Of a DNA stretch of 64,000 nucleotides, positions 15,601-24,277 are shown in pieces (the stretch's first letter is position 1; each line of letters starts with the position of its first letter). Location of the stretch: positions 1 to 64,000 of the forward strand of contig CAVJTU010000001.1 of the NCBI GenBank assembly GCA_963652495.1, in the 5' to 3' direction. This DNA is from Anthropogastromicrobium sp963652495. GTDB lineage: Bacteria > Bacillota > Clostridia > Lachnospirales > Lachnospiraceae. The position numbers and the translations under genes are program-made. The notes below the pieces were generated by a model. It ran no database searches and was not told the origin of the DNA. It was given only the letters and a program-made list of their open reading frames with translations.

Positions 15601-18591
15601 GATGGAACCTACCTTATTCCACTTGGAACAATCACCGTTGAAGAGACAAAGGCACCGACTGGTTTTACGAAAGATGGAGCCGTTGTAAGTAGTGCAAAGA
15701 CGGGAGAAACTATTTCTGGAATCAACAATGTATATTTGTTCCAAATTGTTGATGAAAATTCTTCTGTATACCTGAAGAGCGGCAATGCACTTTCTACTCC
15801 TGTAGATGATGAAAGTGCCGTAACGCTGACATATGCTGAGGTTCAGAACAAGGCGGGTATCAGCATCAAGAAGAGTGATGCATTGACAAATGGTGCAGCA
15901 TCAGCAGGTACACTTGAAGGAATTAAATTTGCGATTGTTAATGCTACAGGCTCTGATATTGTAAATTATGCAGGTCAGACGATTTCAAATGGATGCGTTG
16001 CGCAGATGATTACAACGGATGCAAACGGCTATGCAGCAACCGGAAAGGCAGATCTTCCGGTTGGAAAGTATACGATCAGGGAACTTCGTGCAGATGCTTC
16101 CTTTGATGGAAAAAACTTTTCAGAAGGTTCTTCTGCGATGGCGAACGAGTATTATCAGTGGAAGGATATTCAGATAACGGTAACAATTACGGATGAAAAT
16201 ACAAAAACAGTAGTAAATGCCGGAACTGTATATGATATCCCGGTTCGTGGAGATATTCAGCTTGTAAAGAAGAACTCTGATACAGGAGAGACACTTGCTT
16301 ATATCCCATTCAAGATCACAAACAATGCAACAGGAGAAACGCATTATGTTTTAACAGATACAGATGGTAACTTTAATTCTGCAATCGGAAAAACCACAAA
16401 CACCAATGCCAACGATTCCGTTCTTTCTCAGTATGGGGAAAAAGATATCATTCCGCAGAGTGTGATTGATTCTCTGGCGAAGGATGCAGGTCTGTGGTTT
16501 GGCAGCACTGATGCCAACGATTCTTATGGAGCGTTCGCATACGGCAAATATACGATTGTTGAGCTGAAAACAGAAGCAACAAAGAACATGAAGATGTACA
16601 CTAACACCTTCACAATTAACGCAGCCGGACAGGCTCTTGATTTTGGAACAGTCAATAATGTTCCGATGAGCATTCGCACTACTTTAGTTGATGCAAATGG
16701 AGAGCATTTCACTGAAGCAACAAGTACTGTAATATTGGTTGACCATGTAGCGTATAAAAATCTGGATACGGACAAGAACTATACGTTGACCGGAACCTTA
16801 TATGTGAAGGATGGGGATGCCCTGACAGAACTGTTGACAGAAATGGTTGACTTTACGCCAACCGAAACAAACGGTACACAGGATGTCACATTCACATTTG
16901 ATGCGTCTGCACTGGTTGGAAAGTCTGTTGTTGCATTTGAAGAGTTGTCCTTAAACGGAGAGTTTTGTGCAGAGCACAAGGACAAAAATGACGAGAATCA
17001 GACAATCTACTTCCCGTCTGTCAAGACAAAAGCCGTTGATAAGAACACTGGATTGAATCAGGTAAAAGAAGACAGCAATGTAATGATTGTGGATACTGTT
17101 ACTTACACAGGCTTACAGCCGGGTAAGACTTATACCATGACTGGTATGCTGATGTCTTCCACAGGAAATGCGATTGTATCCAATGGAAAGCATATTACTG
17201 CAAGTACTGAATTTACACCAACCGAAAGTGATGGAAGTATTGATGTTGTATTCAACTTTGACGCAACCGATGGATTTGGTGGATGTCAGTATGTATTTTA
17301 CGAGTATCTGTATCTGGATGGTGTGAGCGTGGCCGCACATACCGATGTTTCGGATACCAATCAGATCATCTATATTCCGAGTATCCAAACGACATTGATT
17401 GATTCTGAGAACGGAAGTCACAACTCTGCGGCTGATCAGGATATCACATTGATTGATACCGTGCGTTACAACGGTGTTGAGATTGGAAGAGCGTATACTG
17501 TGACAGGAACACTTGTTGATAGAGAAACTGGTAAGGAAATCGTAGATGATGCAGGAAACAAAATTACCGCATCTGCTGAGTTTACGGCAGAAAAGACGAA
17601 TGGAACGGTTGACGTAACTTTTGTATTCTCTGGTGTATCGCTGGCAGGTAAGACAATTGTTGCCTATGAGCATATGTATACGGAAGGCAAGGAAGTTGCA
17701 ATTCATGCAGATGTTGACGATGAGAATCAGACGGTTTACATTCCACAGATTCACACCACAGCAACCGATAAGATAACAGGTGATCACGATGGTGTTGTCG
17801 CTGCGGAAACAACTGTACTGGATGAGGTATTCTATACAAATCTGCTTCTGGGTAAGGAGTATACCGTAAAGGGAACACTCATGGTAAAAGAAACAGGAGA
17901 GCCGTTGACTGTCGATGGAAAGGAAGTAACCGCAGAAAAGACTTTTCTTGCAGAAGAACCGGATGGAAGCATCATTCTTGAATTTACATTCAATTCGCTT
18001 GCATTAGCAGGAAAGCATGTTGTAGCATTTGAGGATGTGAAATATGAAGGCATTTCAATCGGAACTCATGCTGATATCGAAGACGAGGAGCAGACAATTT
18101 CCTATCCGTCCATTCATACGGCAGCGGCAGATCAGACATCCAACTCGAAAACGATGGTACTTGGAACAAGTGTAACCTTAGTAGATACCGTTACTTATAC
18201 CGGATTAACGGTTGGAAAGTCTTATGTTGTAAAAGGAACTGTCATGGATAAAGCAAGCAGTCAACCGATTGGCGTGACTGCGGAGACAACCTTTACCGCG
18301 GATGCAACAGATGGAAGTGCTGTTGTTACTTTCACGTTTGACACAACCGTGCTTCAGGGAAAAACACTGGTAGTCTTTGAGACACTGTATGATGAGCAGG
18401 ATAATCCGATTGTCGATCACAGCGATCTTAATGATGAGGATCAGACAGTAAGTATACCAGTACAGCCTGAGATTCCACCAGTCGTAACAGGAGATGATTC
18501 AAGCCCGATGCCGTATGCGGCAGGATTTACAGTTGCATTTTTGGCAGCAGTCGTAGCTGCGATTCTGTTGCTCAAAAGAAAAAAGGCATAA
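12637..18591 (+). CDS. Very large SpaA/VaFE-repeat surface adhesin
   Basis: A 1984-residue cell-wall protein. In order: a signal peptide ending near SVASES (about 35), a Glu/Thr-rich linker (to about 145), an acidic helical domain (to about 300), a beta-rich region of unknown fold (about 300-790), four SpaA/Cna-B-like domains (starting near 800, 908, 1074 and 1205; for example GYLRIHKS, FGIQIIKIN, GDIQLVKKN), and five VaFE repeats of about 105-120 residues (starts near 1345, 1460, 1583, 1703 and 1823), each with a VAFE-like strand and a DENQTI motif. The C-terminus is PPVVTGDD, a hydrophobic helix and KRKKA, a sortase-type signal with a non-standard motif. Such domains usually form isopeptide bonds. 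The ATG at 12637 is seven bases from AAAGGG; the ATG at 12631 is too close. No sortase gene is in the window. Confidence 0.85.
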   Translation: MNQNKRGRRITSMLMAVLMSVSTTLSPVNSVASESSVTVESQMEEAAIETVSEQTEANSSEETVPSDEAQTVEEITAEKTTAEKEDSVAEEVKTSGENEEETSANETRGSDENEEETTQEAEQTAAEETETETTSEEVPSIDLLAATKEEILSYIEAIGGNESDAFYAFIGGLEENDYQLVWMAQYGAEDDQLAEKFGFDYDAASDLDAAKYIHRLSEDERIDFVESMTFEQYRRYLSIKEMMAEMDEKDFTDAIDEEAFDADRVWDYDSYDAFAESMTGVSLQRTEQTMQFYNTYVDAAQVQAGVTTIDSLLDSNADWYSDDYILSLNPEMFKETVPVYYGSDGNYYVVSTVPTLNGVESADYQPATNFYNDSVAAEAFEDIQYLGNGVYCIPGSRYQYCYTEQYVSDAGALYGVSFGLRIQVLYGFTASGEVKISADVLYPDMTERFLPAVLNLASGTATVKIFNDDYDDTLDNYLVSASINRGESFPDGVSVINNGKTLQFVMGDNCAVGSLDVLIGYNATSKYSMTAQITTESLYQSESLDNGIALTAQLQGSYLEMARSSVPSDLAVGDKFVYANTRLTITGVNNAADGSGTIHVGATTVPTHDAQEFCLYSPYDETALNALNSWFKYSLSDANSASPGYLVQMTTENIQRRAASNGTSVNLGGQKIFGYLSEALGTSTSASGKILNLEGTQVILACMHAWHLEANTPAEVVNSVNSFTERTGEQETFAHDIGFGNYLPNIALQCTDVHDGDDGYTYATFKVVTSMLGIRGINNPNNYQCAFATLNIRYEKQQEGYLRIHKSSTNPEITNENSCYSFDDINYGIFTDAGCVNNIAILNLDANGYSEPLKLKAGTYYVREATATPGSGYRTNGEVYTVNVIAGTTADSPVMCEAKDVPLNDPFGIQIIKINKDGTTTADLSGAEYTITYYPKKYNTIAEIKADPKAEPTAWVIQTIKSASGYVASLDDKHVVSGSASAVFGKYKDGTYLIPLGTITVEETKAPTGFTKDGAVVSSAKTGETISGINNVYLFQIVDENSSVYLKSGNALSTPVDDESAVTLTYAEVQNKAGISIKKSDALTNGAASAGTLEGIKFAIVNATGSDIVNYAGQTISNGCVAQMITTDANGYAATGKADLPVGKYTIRELRADASFDGKNFSEGSSAMANEYYQWKDIQITVTITDENTKTVVNAGTVYDIPVRGDIQLVKKNSDTGETLAYIPFKITNNATGETHYVLTDTDGNFNSAIGKTTNTNANDSVLSQYGEKDIIPQSVIDSLAKDAGLWFGSTDANDSYGAFAYGKYTIVELKTEATKNMKMYTNTFTINAAGQALDFGTVNNVPMSIRTTLVDANGEHFTEATSTVILVDHVAYKNLDTDKNYTLTGTLYVKDGDALTELLTEMVDFTPTETNGTQDVTFTFDASALVGKSVVAFEELSLNGEFCAEHKDKNDENQTIYFPSVKTKAVDKNTGLNQVKEDSNVMIVDTVTYTGLQPGKTYTMTGMLMSSTGNAIVSNGKHITASTEFTPTESDGSIDVVFNFDATDGFGGCQYVFYEYLYLDGVSVAAHTDVSDTNQIIYIPSIQTTLIDSENGSHNSAADQDITLIDTVRYNGVEIGRAYTVTGTLVDRETGKEIVDDAGNKITASAEFTAEKTNGTVDVTFVFSGVSLAGKTIVAYEHMYTEGKEVAIHADVDDENQTVYIPQIHTTATDKITGDHDGVVAAETTVLDEVFYTNLLLGKEYTVKGTLMVKETGEPLTVDGKEVTAEKTFLAEEPDGSIILEFTFNSLALAGKHVVAFEDVKYEGISIGTHADIEDEEQTISYPSIHTAAADQTSNSKTMVLGTSVTLVDTVTYTGLTVGKSYVVKGTVMDKASSQPIGVTAETTFTADATDGSAVVTFTFDTTVLQGKTLVVFETLYDEQDNPIVDHSDLNDEDQTVSIPVQPEIPPVVTGDDSSPMPYAAGFTVAFLAAVVAAILLLKRKKA

Positions 18592-18627
18592 GTAATTTCC
18601 AAATTTAACGCCAATATAAAACAATAT

Positions 18628-18700
18628 GATACCAGGGTCAAAAGGTCAGAAAGCCGATGCAAGCTTGCTTGCAAGAGGATTTTTGACCTTTTGATCCGCC
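18628..18700 (+). repeat. Dispersed inverted-repeat element, family 1, copy 2
   Basis: This copy is almost identical to copy 1 over 60 bases (GATACCAGGGTCAAAAGG...GATTTTTGACC) and lies 36 bases after the adhesin stop. Beyond it the sequence AAAAACATTCGTAATC..GCTCATTTT matches the palindromic extension of the compound copy at 43414-43590, but with the loop in the opposite orientation. The rest of the 420-base gap holds a GTGAACAGTAAC motif (18744-18755) and the infC promoter and leader. Confidence 0.75.
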
Positions 18701-18743
18701 AAAAACATTCGTAATCTGCTCATTTTCCTTCGGAAGGTGTTCC

Positions 18744-18755
18744 GTGAACAGTAAC
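18744..18755 (+). repeat. GTGAACAGTAAC motif (family-2 end)
   Basis: This 12-mer is repeated exactly at 20373-20384 and resembles the ends of the elements at 35974-36130 and 56972-57056. It is probably a solo terminus of a family-2 element. Confidence 0.4.
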
Positions 18756-18793
18756 CAAAGTAAGCGATGAATAAATTTTTTTAACAAAAACAC

Positions 18794-18822
18794 TTGACAA
18801 ACAATAGGAAATGCGGTAGAAT
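18794..18822 (+). promoter_or_regulatory. Promoter of infC-rpmI-rplT
   Basis: TTGACA (18794-18799), a 17-base spacer and TAGAAT (18817-18822) match the consensus closely. It would start a leader of about 180 bases. Confidence 0.85.
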
Positions 18823-18828
18823 GCCAAT

Positions 18829-19011
18829 GTTGTCAATAAACAGGAAAGCAGAGGATTCACTCTCACCTTAGCGCAAAGGCGTCTCGGGTTGATATTTAAG
18901 TTCACATATCGTATTCGATTGTATTTGTGTATCTTAATGGTGGATCGTCGCGGTCCATCATTTTTTTGCGTAAAAGCAGTTCACAACATTTTTCGATGGG
19001 GGTACAAAACA
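18829..19011 (+). promoter_or_regulatory. infC leader RNA with intrinsic terminator (L20/IF3-type autoregulation)
   Basis: A leader of about 180 bases precedes infC. Near its end, a 10-bp stem (ATGGTGGATC, 18937-18946, with GGTCCATCAT, 18952-18961; two wobble pairs) is followed by T7 (18961-18967), an intrinsic terminator 45 bases before the start codon. In Bacillus the infC-rpmI-rplT operon is repressed by L20 binding to such a leader, causing premature termination. The same mechanism is inferred here from position and the terminator; the L20-binding fold itself was not demonstrated. Confidence 0.7.
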
Positions 19012-19521
19012 ATTAGCAGTTTAATGATTAATGAGCAAATCCGTGACAAGGAAGTACGGTTAATTGGCGAGGAAGGACAGCAGCTTGGAATTATGTCCTC
19101 CAGAGATGCCATGAAGCTGGCAAAGGATGCCGGATTGGATCTGGTAAAGATTGCACCAACGGCTAAGCCGCCGGTATGCAAGATCGTTGATTATGGCAAG
19201 TTCCGTTATGAGCAGGCCAGAAGAGAGAAGGAAGCCAAGAAGAAGCAGAAAGTCATTGAAGTAAAGGAACTGAGATTGTCTCCGAACATCGATACAAATG
19301 ATTTGAATACAAAGGTGAACAATGCGCGAAAGTTCCTGGAAAAGGGCGATAAGGTAAAGGTTACCTTACGTTTCCGCGGCAGAGAGATGGCCCATATGGG
19401 TGCTTCCAAACATATACTGGATGACTTTGCTGAAAACCTCAAGGATATCGCATCGGTTGAGAAACCGCCGAAGTTAGAGGGTAAGAGCATGAGTCTGGTA
19501 TTGGCAAAAAATATCAAGTGA
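19012..19521 (+). CDS. infC: Translation initiation factor IF-3
   Basis: IF-3 binds the 30S subunit, prevents early subunit joining and checks the start codon. The 169-residue protein contains MINEQIRDKEVRLIGEEG, the linker SRDAMKLAKDAGLDLVKIAP and the C-terminal domain with VKVTLRFRGREMAH (read in parts). The best start is ATT at 19012 (ISSLMINEQIR), nine bases from GGGGG at 18998-19002. The first in-frame ATG (19024) is 21 bases away. A rare ATT start is a known autoregulatory feature of infC, because IF-3 rejects it. Confidence 0.95.
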   Translation: MSSLMINEQIRDKEVRLIGEEGQQLGIMSSRDAMKLAKDAGLDLVKIAPTAKPPVCKIVDYGKFRYEQARREKEAKKKQKVIEVKELRLSPNIDTNDLNTKVNNARKFLEKGDKVKVTLRFRGREMAHMGASKHILDDFAENLKDIASVEKPPKLEGKSMSLVLAKNIK

Positions 19522-19540
19522 TTGACAGGAGGAAATTATA

Positions 19541-19738
19541 ATGCCAAAGGTAAAAACAAGCAGAGCAGCAGCAAAGCGTTTTAAGAAGACAGGTACAGGC
19601 GAATTAAAGAGAATGAAGGCATACAAGAGCCATATCTTAACAAAGAAGTCTGCTAAGAGAAAGAGAAATCTTAGAAAGGCTGCTATGACAGACAGTACCA
19701 ACGTAAAGAACATGAAGAAGATTTTACCTTATTTATAA
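19541..19738 (+). CDS. rpmI: 50S ribosomal protein L35
   Basis: A 65-residue basic protein with the L35 signature MPKVKTSRAAAKRFKKTGTG (20 residues) and an AGGAGG site. It is encoded between infC and rplT as usual. Confidence 0.98.
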   Translation: MPKVKTSRAAAKRFKKTGTGELKRMKAYKSHILTKKSAKRKRNLRKAAMTDSTNVKNMKKILPYL

Positions 19739-19820
19739 TTTTACGATTTTATAAGTAAGTTTGGGAAACATTTCTGCACAGGATTCGCGAGAGTCCTCAT
19801 AGGTTTAGGAGGAGATAGAT

Positions 19821-20177
19821 ATGGCAAGAATTAAGGGCGGTATGAACGCTAAGAGAAAGCACAACAAAGTGTTAAAGCTGGCAAAGGGTTACAGAGGAGC
19901 CAGATCTAAGCAGTATAGAGTAGCAAAGCAGTCTGTTATGAGAGCATTAACCAGTTCTTATGCAGGAAGAAAGCAGAGAAAGAGACAGTTCAGACAGCTG
20001 TGGATCACCCGTATCAACGCAGCAGCCAGACTGAACGGTCTGTCCTACAGCAAGTTTATGTACGGCTTAAAGAGCGCTGACATCCAGTTAGACAGAAAGA
20101 TTCTGGCTGACATGGCTGTTAACGATCCGGCTGGATTCGCAAAGCTGGCTGAGACTGCAAAGAGCAAGATCGCTTAA
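19821..20177 (+). CDS. rplT: 50S ribosomal protein L20
   Basis: A 118-residue L20 with the long basic N-terminal helix (MARIKGGMNAKRKHNKVLKL, then AKGYRGARSKQYRVAKQ) and the globular RNA-binding C-terminus. It is needed for early 50S assembly and is the likely repressor of its own operon through the leader upstream of infC. The start follows TAGGAGGAG. Confidence 0.98.
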   Translation: MARIKGGMNAKRKHNKVLKLAKGYRGARSKQYRVAKQSVMRALTSSYAGRKQRKRQFRQLWITRINAAARLNGLSYSKFMYGLKSADIQLDRKILADMAVNDPAGFAKLAETAKSKIA

Positions 20178-20225
20178 TCAGGACTTTGCTTGCAGTTCCA
20201 TACAGGTACGTATGCAAATAAATTG

Positions 20226-20250
20226 GGAGAGCTTCGGCTCTCCTTTTTTT
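20226..20250 (+). terminator. Terminator of the infC operon
   Basis: GGAGAGC-TTCG-GCTCTCC followed by T7 (20226-20250) is a textbook intrinsic terminator. Confidence 0.95.
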
Positions 20251-20306
20251 GTAAAATTTATATACTTTCTATCTGATTTTTTTTATTATTTGTGGAATAT
20301 AAAAGG

Positions 20307-20336
20307 TTGATTTCAAATCGCCTGCTATGCTATACT
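20307..20336 (+). promoter_or_regulatory. purL promoter
   Basis: TTGATT (20307-20312), an 18-base spacer and TATACT (20331-20336) lie 70 bases before purL. The leader contains a GTGAACAGTAAC motif (20373-20384) but no purine riboswitch signature. Confidence 0.65.
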
Positions 20337-20406
20337 TTTACTGTATACATTTACGGTTTGCGTTTTTTGTTTGTGAACAGTAACTACAATTCAAAAGGAG
20401 AATAAT

Positions 20407-23400
20407 ATGAGCGTCAGAAGAATCTTCGCGGAGAAGAAGGAACCTTATGCAGTTAAGGCACAGGAGCTTATGGAAGAAATGAGCAGCTATCTTGACATTC
20501 ACGATGCCAAGAAGGTGCGTGTGCTGATCCGTTATGATGTCGAAAATCTTTCGGATGAGACTTATGAAAAGAGTAAGGGAACTATTTTTTCGGAGCCGCC
20601 GGTCGATGAGCTTTACGAGGGCACGTTTCCTCATGAGAAGGATGATATCATTTTTTCAGTAGAATATCTTCCGGGACAGTTTGATCAGAGAGCAGACTCG
20701 GCAGAGCAGTGTGTAAAGCTGTTAAAGGAAGATGAACAGCCGATTATCCGTTCCGCGACCACATATGTGATCAGCGGTACACTTAGCAGCGAGGAGATTG
20801 CAAAGCTTAAGAATCACTGCATCAACCCGGTGGATTCCAGAGAAGCATCGGAAGAGATCCCGCAGACACTGAACATGGTACATCCGGAACCAGCTGACGT
20901 GAAGATTCTCGATGGCTTTTCGACTATGAATGAGAATGATCTGAAGGCACTCTATGACTCTTTCGGTCTTGCCATGACGTTCAAGGATTTCTTACATATT
21001 CAGAAGTATTTCCATGAAGAGGAAAAACGCGATCCGTCCATGACAGAGATTCGTGTGTTAGATACCTACTGGTCGGATCATTGCCGCCATACGACATTCC
21101 AGACGGAGTTAAAGAATGTTACCTTTGAGGATGGCTATTATCGTCCGGTCATCGAGAAAACTTATGACGAGTACGAGGCTGCCCACAAGAAACTGTTTGC
21201 AGGCAGAGATGACAAGTTTATCAGCCTGATGGATTTGGCATTGATGGGTATGCGTCAGTTAAAGAAGGAAGGGAAACTTCAGGATCAGGAGGAGAGCGAT
21301 GAAATCAATGCATGTTCCATCGTTGTTCCGATCAAAGTAGATGGCAAAGAGGAAGAGTGGCTGATCAACTTTAAGAATGAGACACACAACCATCCGACCG
21401 AGATTGAGCCGTTTGGTGGTGCAGCAACTTGTCTTGGCGGTGCAATCCGTGACCCGCTGTCCGGACGTACTTATGTTTATCAGGCAATGCGTGTGACTGG
21501 TGCTGCAGACCCGACCAGACCGCTTTCTGAGACCCTTCCGGGCAAGCTTCCGCAGAAAAAACTGGTTCGCACGGCAGCAGCCGGATACAGTTCCTACGGA
21601 AACCAGATCGGTCTTGCTACCGGCTATGTAAAGGAGATTTATCATCCGAATTATGTGGCAAAGCGTATGGAGATCGGCGCCGTTATGGGTGCAGCTCCGA
21701 GACGTGCCGTTATCCGTAAGAATTCCGATCCGGGCGATATCATCATCCTGCTTGGCGGTCGTACCGGAAGAGACGGCTGCGGCGGTGCAACTGGTTCTTC
21801 TAAGGCTCATACACAGTCCTCTATCGAAACTTGTGGCGCAGAGGTTCAGAAGGGTAATGCACCGACCGAGAGAAAGTTACAGCGCTTATTCCGTCGTGAG
21901 GAAGTCAGCCATCTGATCAAAAAGTGCAACGACTTTGGTGCAGGCGGTGTATCCGTAGCAATCGGTGAGTTGGCAGATGGTCTTGTTGTCGAGTTGGACA
22001 AGGTTCCAAAGAAGTATGCAGGTCTGGATGGTACTGAGATTGCGATTTCCGAGTCTCAGGAGCGTATGGCAGTCGTTGTGGATCCAAAGGATGCAGATCA
22101 GTTCCTTGCCTATGCAGCAGAGGAAAATCTTGAGGCAACAAAGGTTGCTGTTGTCAGCGAGAGCCCAAGACTGGTGCTTCGCTGGAGAGGAAAGGATATC
22201 GTCAATATCAGCCGTGCATTCCTTGATACAAATGGTGCTCATCAGGAGACAGATGTTACGGTAAGTATGCCAAAGAAGGAAGAAAGCTTCTTTGCTGCGA
22301 AGGAAACAGCAGATGTGAAGGAGAAGTGGCTTTCTATGCTGGCTGATTTAAATGTTTGCTCACAGAAGGGTCTTGTTGAGATGTTCGACAGTTCCATTGG
22401 TGCAGGCAGTGTTGTGATGCCATATGGTGGAAAGAATCAGCTGACTGAGGTTCAGACGATGGTAGCCAAAGTTCCGGTCGCAAAGGGAAATACGGATGCA
22501 GTTACGATGATGAGCTATGGCTTTAATCCATATTTATCTTCCTGGAGCCCATACCATGGTGCCGTTTATGCCGTAACGGAGTCGATTGCAAAGATTACTG
22601 CAGCAGGCGGCGACTACAGCAAGATTCGCATGACCTTCCAGGAATACTTCCGCAGAATGACCGAGGATTCTCATACATGGGGTCTTCCATTTGCATCCTT
22701 ACTCGGTGCTTATGCAGCACAGATGGGCTTTGGTCTTCCGTCCATCGGCGGTAAGGATTCCATGTCCGGAAGCTTTGATGAGTTAAATGTTCCGCCGACA
22801 CTTGTTTCCTTTGCAGTAGATGTGGCATCCGAGAATGATGTTGTGACACCGGAGCTGAAAAAAGCAGGTAATAAATTAGTCCTCTTCTCCATCGAAAAGG
22901 ATGAATACGAGCTTCCAAAGTATGAGCAGGTAAAGGCACTGTATGGTCAGATTCACGAGGCTGTTTGCAAGGGACAGATCGCATCTGCTTATGCAATCGG
23001 CGCAGGCGGTATCGCAGAGACTGTCAGCAAGATGGCATTCGGTAACGGACTTGGTGCTGTCATCAACGCTCAGCTTGATAAGAATCTTCTCTTTGCTCCG
23101 CTTTATGGAAATATTCTTGCAGAAGTTCCGGCAGAATATATCGCAGATTTGGATGTTCCATGTGAAGTCATTGGTGAGGTGAGTGCAGAGCCGGTATTCA
23201 CTTATGGCGAAGCTCATATTTCTATGGAAGACGCTGTAAAGAGCTGGAAATCTACTCTTGAAAAGGTATTCCCATCTGTATCTGGTAAGGCACAGCCACA
23301 GGTTGACACCGGTATCTATAAGGCAGATTCCATCTATGTATGCAAGAACAAGGTTGCAAGGCCAAAGGTATTTATTCCGGTATTTCCGGGAACAAACTGC

Positions 23401-24159
23401 GAGTATGACAGTGCGAAGGCATTTGAGCGTGCAGGCGCAGAGACAATTGTTAAAGTTGTACGCAATCAGACAGCAGAGGAGATTCGTGAGTCTGTTGATG
23501 TCTTCACAAAGGCGATCCGCGAGTCCCAAATTATCATGTTCCCGGGCGGATTCTCCGCAGGTGATGAGCCGGATGGTTCTGCAAAGTTCTTCGCAACTGC
23601 ATTCCGAAATGCAAAGCTTAAGGAAGCAGTCATGGATCTGTTAAACAACAGGGACGGTCTGGTGCTTGGTATCTGCAACGGCTTCCAAACACTTGTAAAG
23701 CTTGGTCTTGTTCCATACGGTGAGATCATTGACAGCCAGCTGTCTGATTCTCCAACACTGACCACCAACACAATCGGCCGTCATGTTTCAAAGATGGCAT
23801 ACTTAAAGGTTGTATCCAATAAGTCTCCGTGGCTGGCACAGGCGACACTCGGCGGTGTTTACTGCAATCCGGTTTCTCATGGCGAGGGACGTTTCGTAGC
23901 AAGCAAGGAGTGGCTTGATAAGCTGTTCACAAACGGACAGGTGGCAACTCAATATGTGGACTACAACGGCAATCTGGCGCAGGATGAGGAATGGAACATG
24001 AATGGTTCCTATGCAGCAATCGAAGGTATCACCAGTCCGGACGGACGTGTATACGGAAAGATGGCGCATTCTGAGCGTATCGGAGATTCTGTGGCAATCA
24101 ATATCTACGGTGAGCAGGATCTGAAGTTGTTTGAGTCTGGTGTTCAGTACTTCAAATAA
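20407..24159 (+). CDS. purL: Phosphoribosylformylglycinamidine synthase, single-chain
   Basis: Catalyses the ATP- and glutamine-dependent step FGAR to FGAM in purine synthesis. The 1250-residue chain fuses the synthetase (two AIRS-like halves; substrate and ATP motifs ETHNHPTEIEPFGG and VLRWRGKD) to a C-terminal class I glutaminase. The latter shows FPGTNCEYD, FPGGFSAGDEPDGSAKF and the nucleophile Cys1090 in LGICNGFQ. Bacillus-type enzymes are instead split into PurS/PurL/PurQ; the fused form is common in clostridia. It stands alone with its own promoter and terminator. Confidence 0.97.
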   Translation: MSVRRIFAEKKEPYAVKAQELMEEMSSYLDIHDAKKVRVLIRYDVENLSDETYEKSKGTIFSEPPVDELYEGTFPHEKDDIIFSVEYLPGQFDQRADSAEQCVKLLKEDEQPIIRSATTYVISGTLSSEEIAKLKNHCINPVDSREASEEIPQTLNMVHPEPADVKILDGFSTMNENDLKALYDSFGLAMTFKDFLHIQKYFHEEEKRDPSMTEIRVLDTYWSDHCRHTTFQTELKNVTFEDGYYRPVIEKTYDEYEAAHKKLFAGRDDKFISLMDLALMGMRQLKKEGKLQDQEESDEINACSIVVPIKVDGKEEEWLINFKNETHNHPTEIEPFGGAATCLGGAIRDPLSGRTYVYQAMRVTGAADPTRPLSETLPGKLPQKKLVRTAAAGYSSYGNQIGLATGYVKEIYHPNYVAKRMEIGAVMGAAPRRAVIRKNSDPGDIIILLGGRTGRDGCGGATGSSKAHTQSSIETCGAEVQKGNAPTERKLQRLFRREEVSHLIKKCNDFGAGGVSVAIGELADGLVVELDKVPKKYAGLDGTEIAISESQERMAVVVDPKDADQFLAYAAEENLEATKVAVVSESPRLVLRWRGKDIVNISRAFLDTNGAHQETDVTVSMPKKEESFFAAKETADVKEKWLSMLADLNVCSQKGLVEMFDSSIGAGSVVMPYGGKNQLTEVQTMVAKVPVAKGNTDAVTMMSYGFNPYLSSWSPYHGAVYAVTESIAKITAAGGDYSKIRMTFQEYFRRMTEDSHTWGLPFASLLGAYAAQMGFGLPSIGGKDSMSGSFDELNVPPTLVSFAVDVASENDVVTPELKKAGNKLVLFSIEKDEYELPKYEQVKALYGQIHEAVCKGQIASAYAIGAGGIAETVSKMAFGNGLGAVINAQLDKNLLFAPLYGNILAEVPAEYIADLDVPCEVIGEVSAEPVFTYGEAHISMEDAVKSWKSTLEKVFPSVSGKAQPQVDTGIYKADSIYVCKNKVARPKVFIPVFPGTNCEYDSAKAFERAGAETIVKVVRNQTAEEIRESVDVFTKAIRESQIIMFPGGFSAGDEPDGSAKFFATAFRNAKLKEAVMDLLNNRDGLVLGICNGFQTLVKLGLVPYGEIIDSQLSDSPTLTTNTIGRHVSKMAYLKVVSNKSPWLAQATLGGVYCNPVSHGEGRFVASKEWLDKLFTNGQVATQYVDYNGNLAQDEEWNMNGSYAAIEGITSPDGRVYGKMAHSERIGDSVAINIYGEQDLKLFESGVQYFK

Positions 24160-24206
24160 TTGGCGCCCCGGAAAGTTCCTTCCCTAACACACAAATATAG
24201 AAAAAG

Positions 24207-24242
24207 AAACGGTCTTACCAGAAGTGATAGGACCGTTTTCTT
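24207..24242. terminator. Bidirectional terminator between purL and the class A PBP gene
   Basis: The stem AAACGGTC (24207-24214) with GACCGTTT (24231-24238) has a T run on the right and an A run on the left, so it can serve both convergent genes. Confidence 0.8.
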
Positions 24243-24277
24243 ATGCTTAAAATGAAGTTTATGGCTGTGTTCGTAAC

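Noticed and set aside
16660..18450. Tandem DNA repeat or CRISPR-like periodicity
   Set aside because: The repetition is at protein level (VaFE domains of 105-120 residues) with divergent DNA.
20250..20406. Purine riboswitch before purL
   Set aside because: The leader is short and A/T-rich and lacks the paired loops and conserved junction of the purine aptamer.
21259..23644. Several long frames opposite or out of phase within purL
   Set aside because: They are shadow frames of a highly conserved gene with no ribosome binding sites or protein-like composition.
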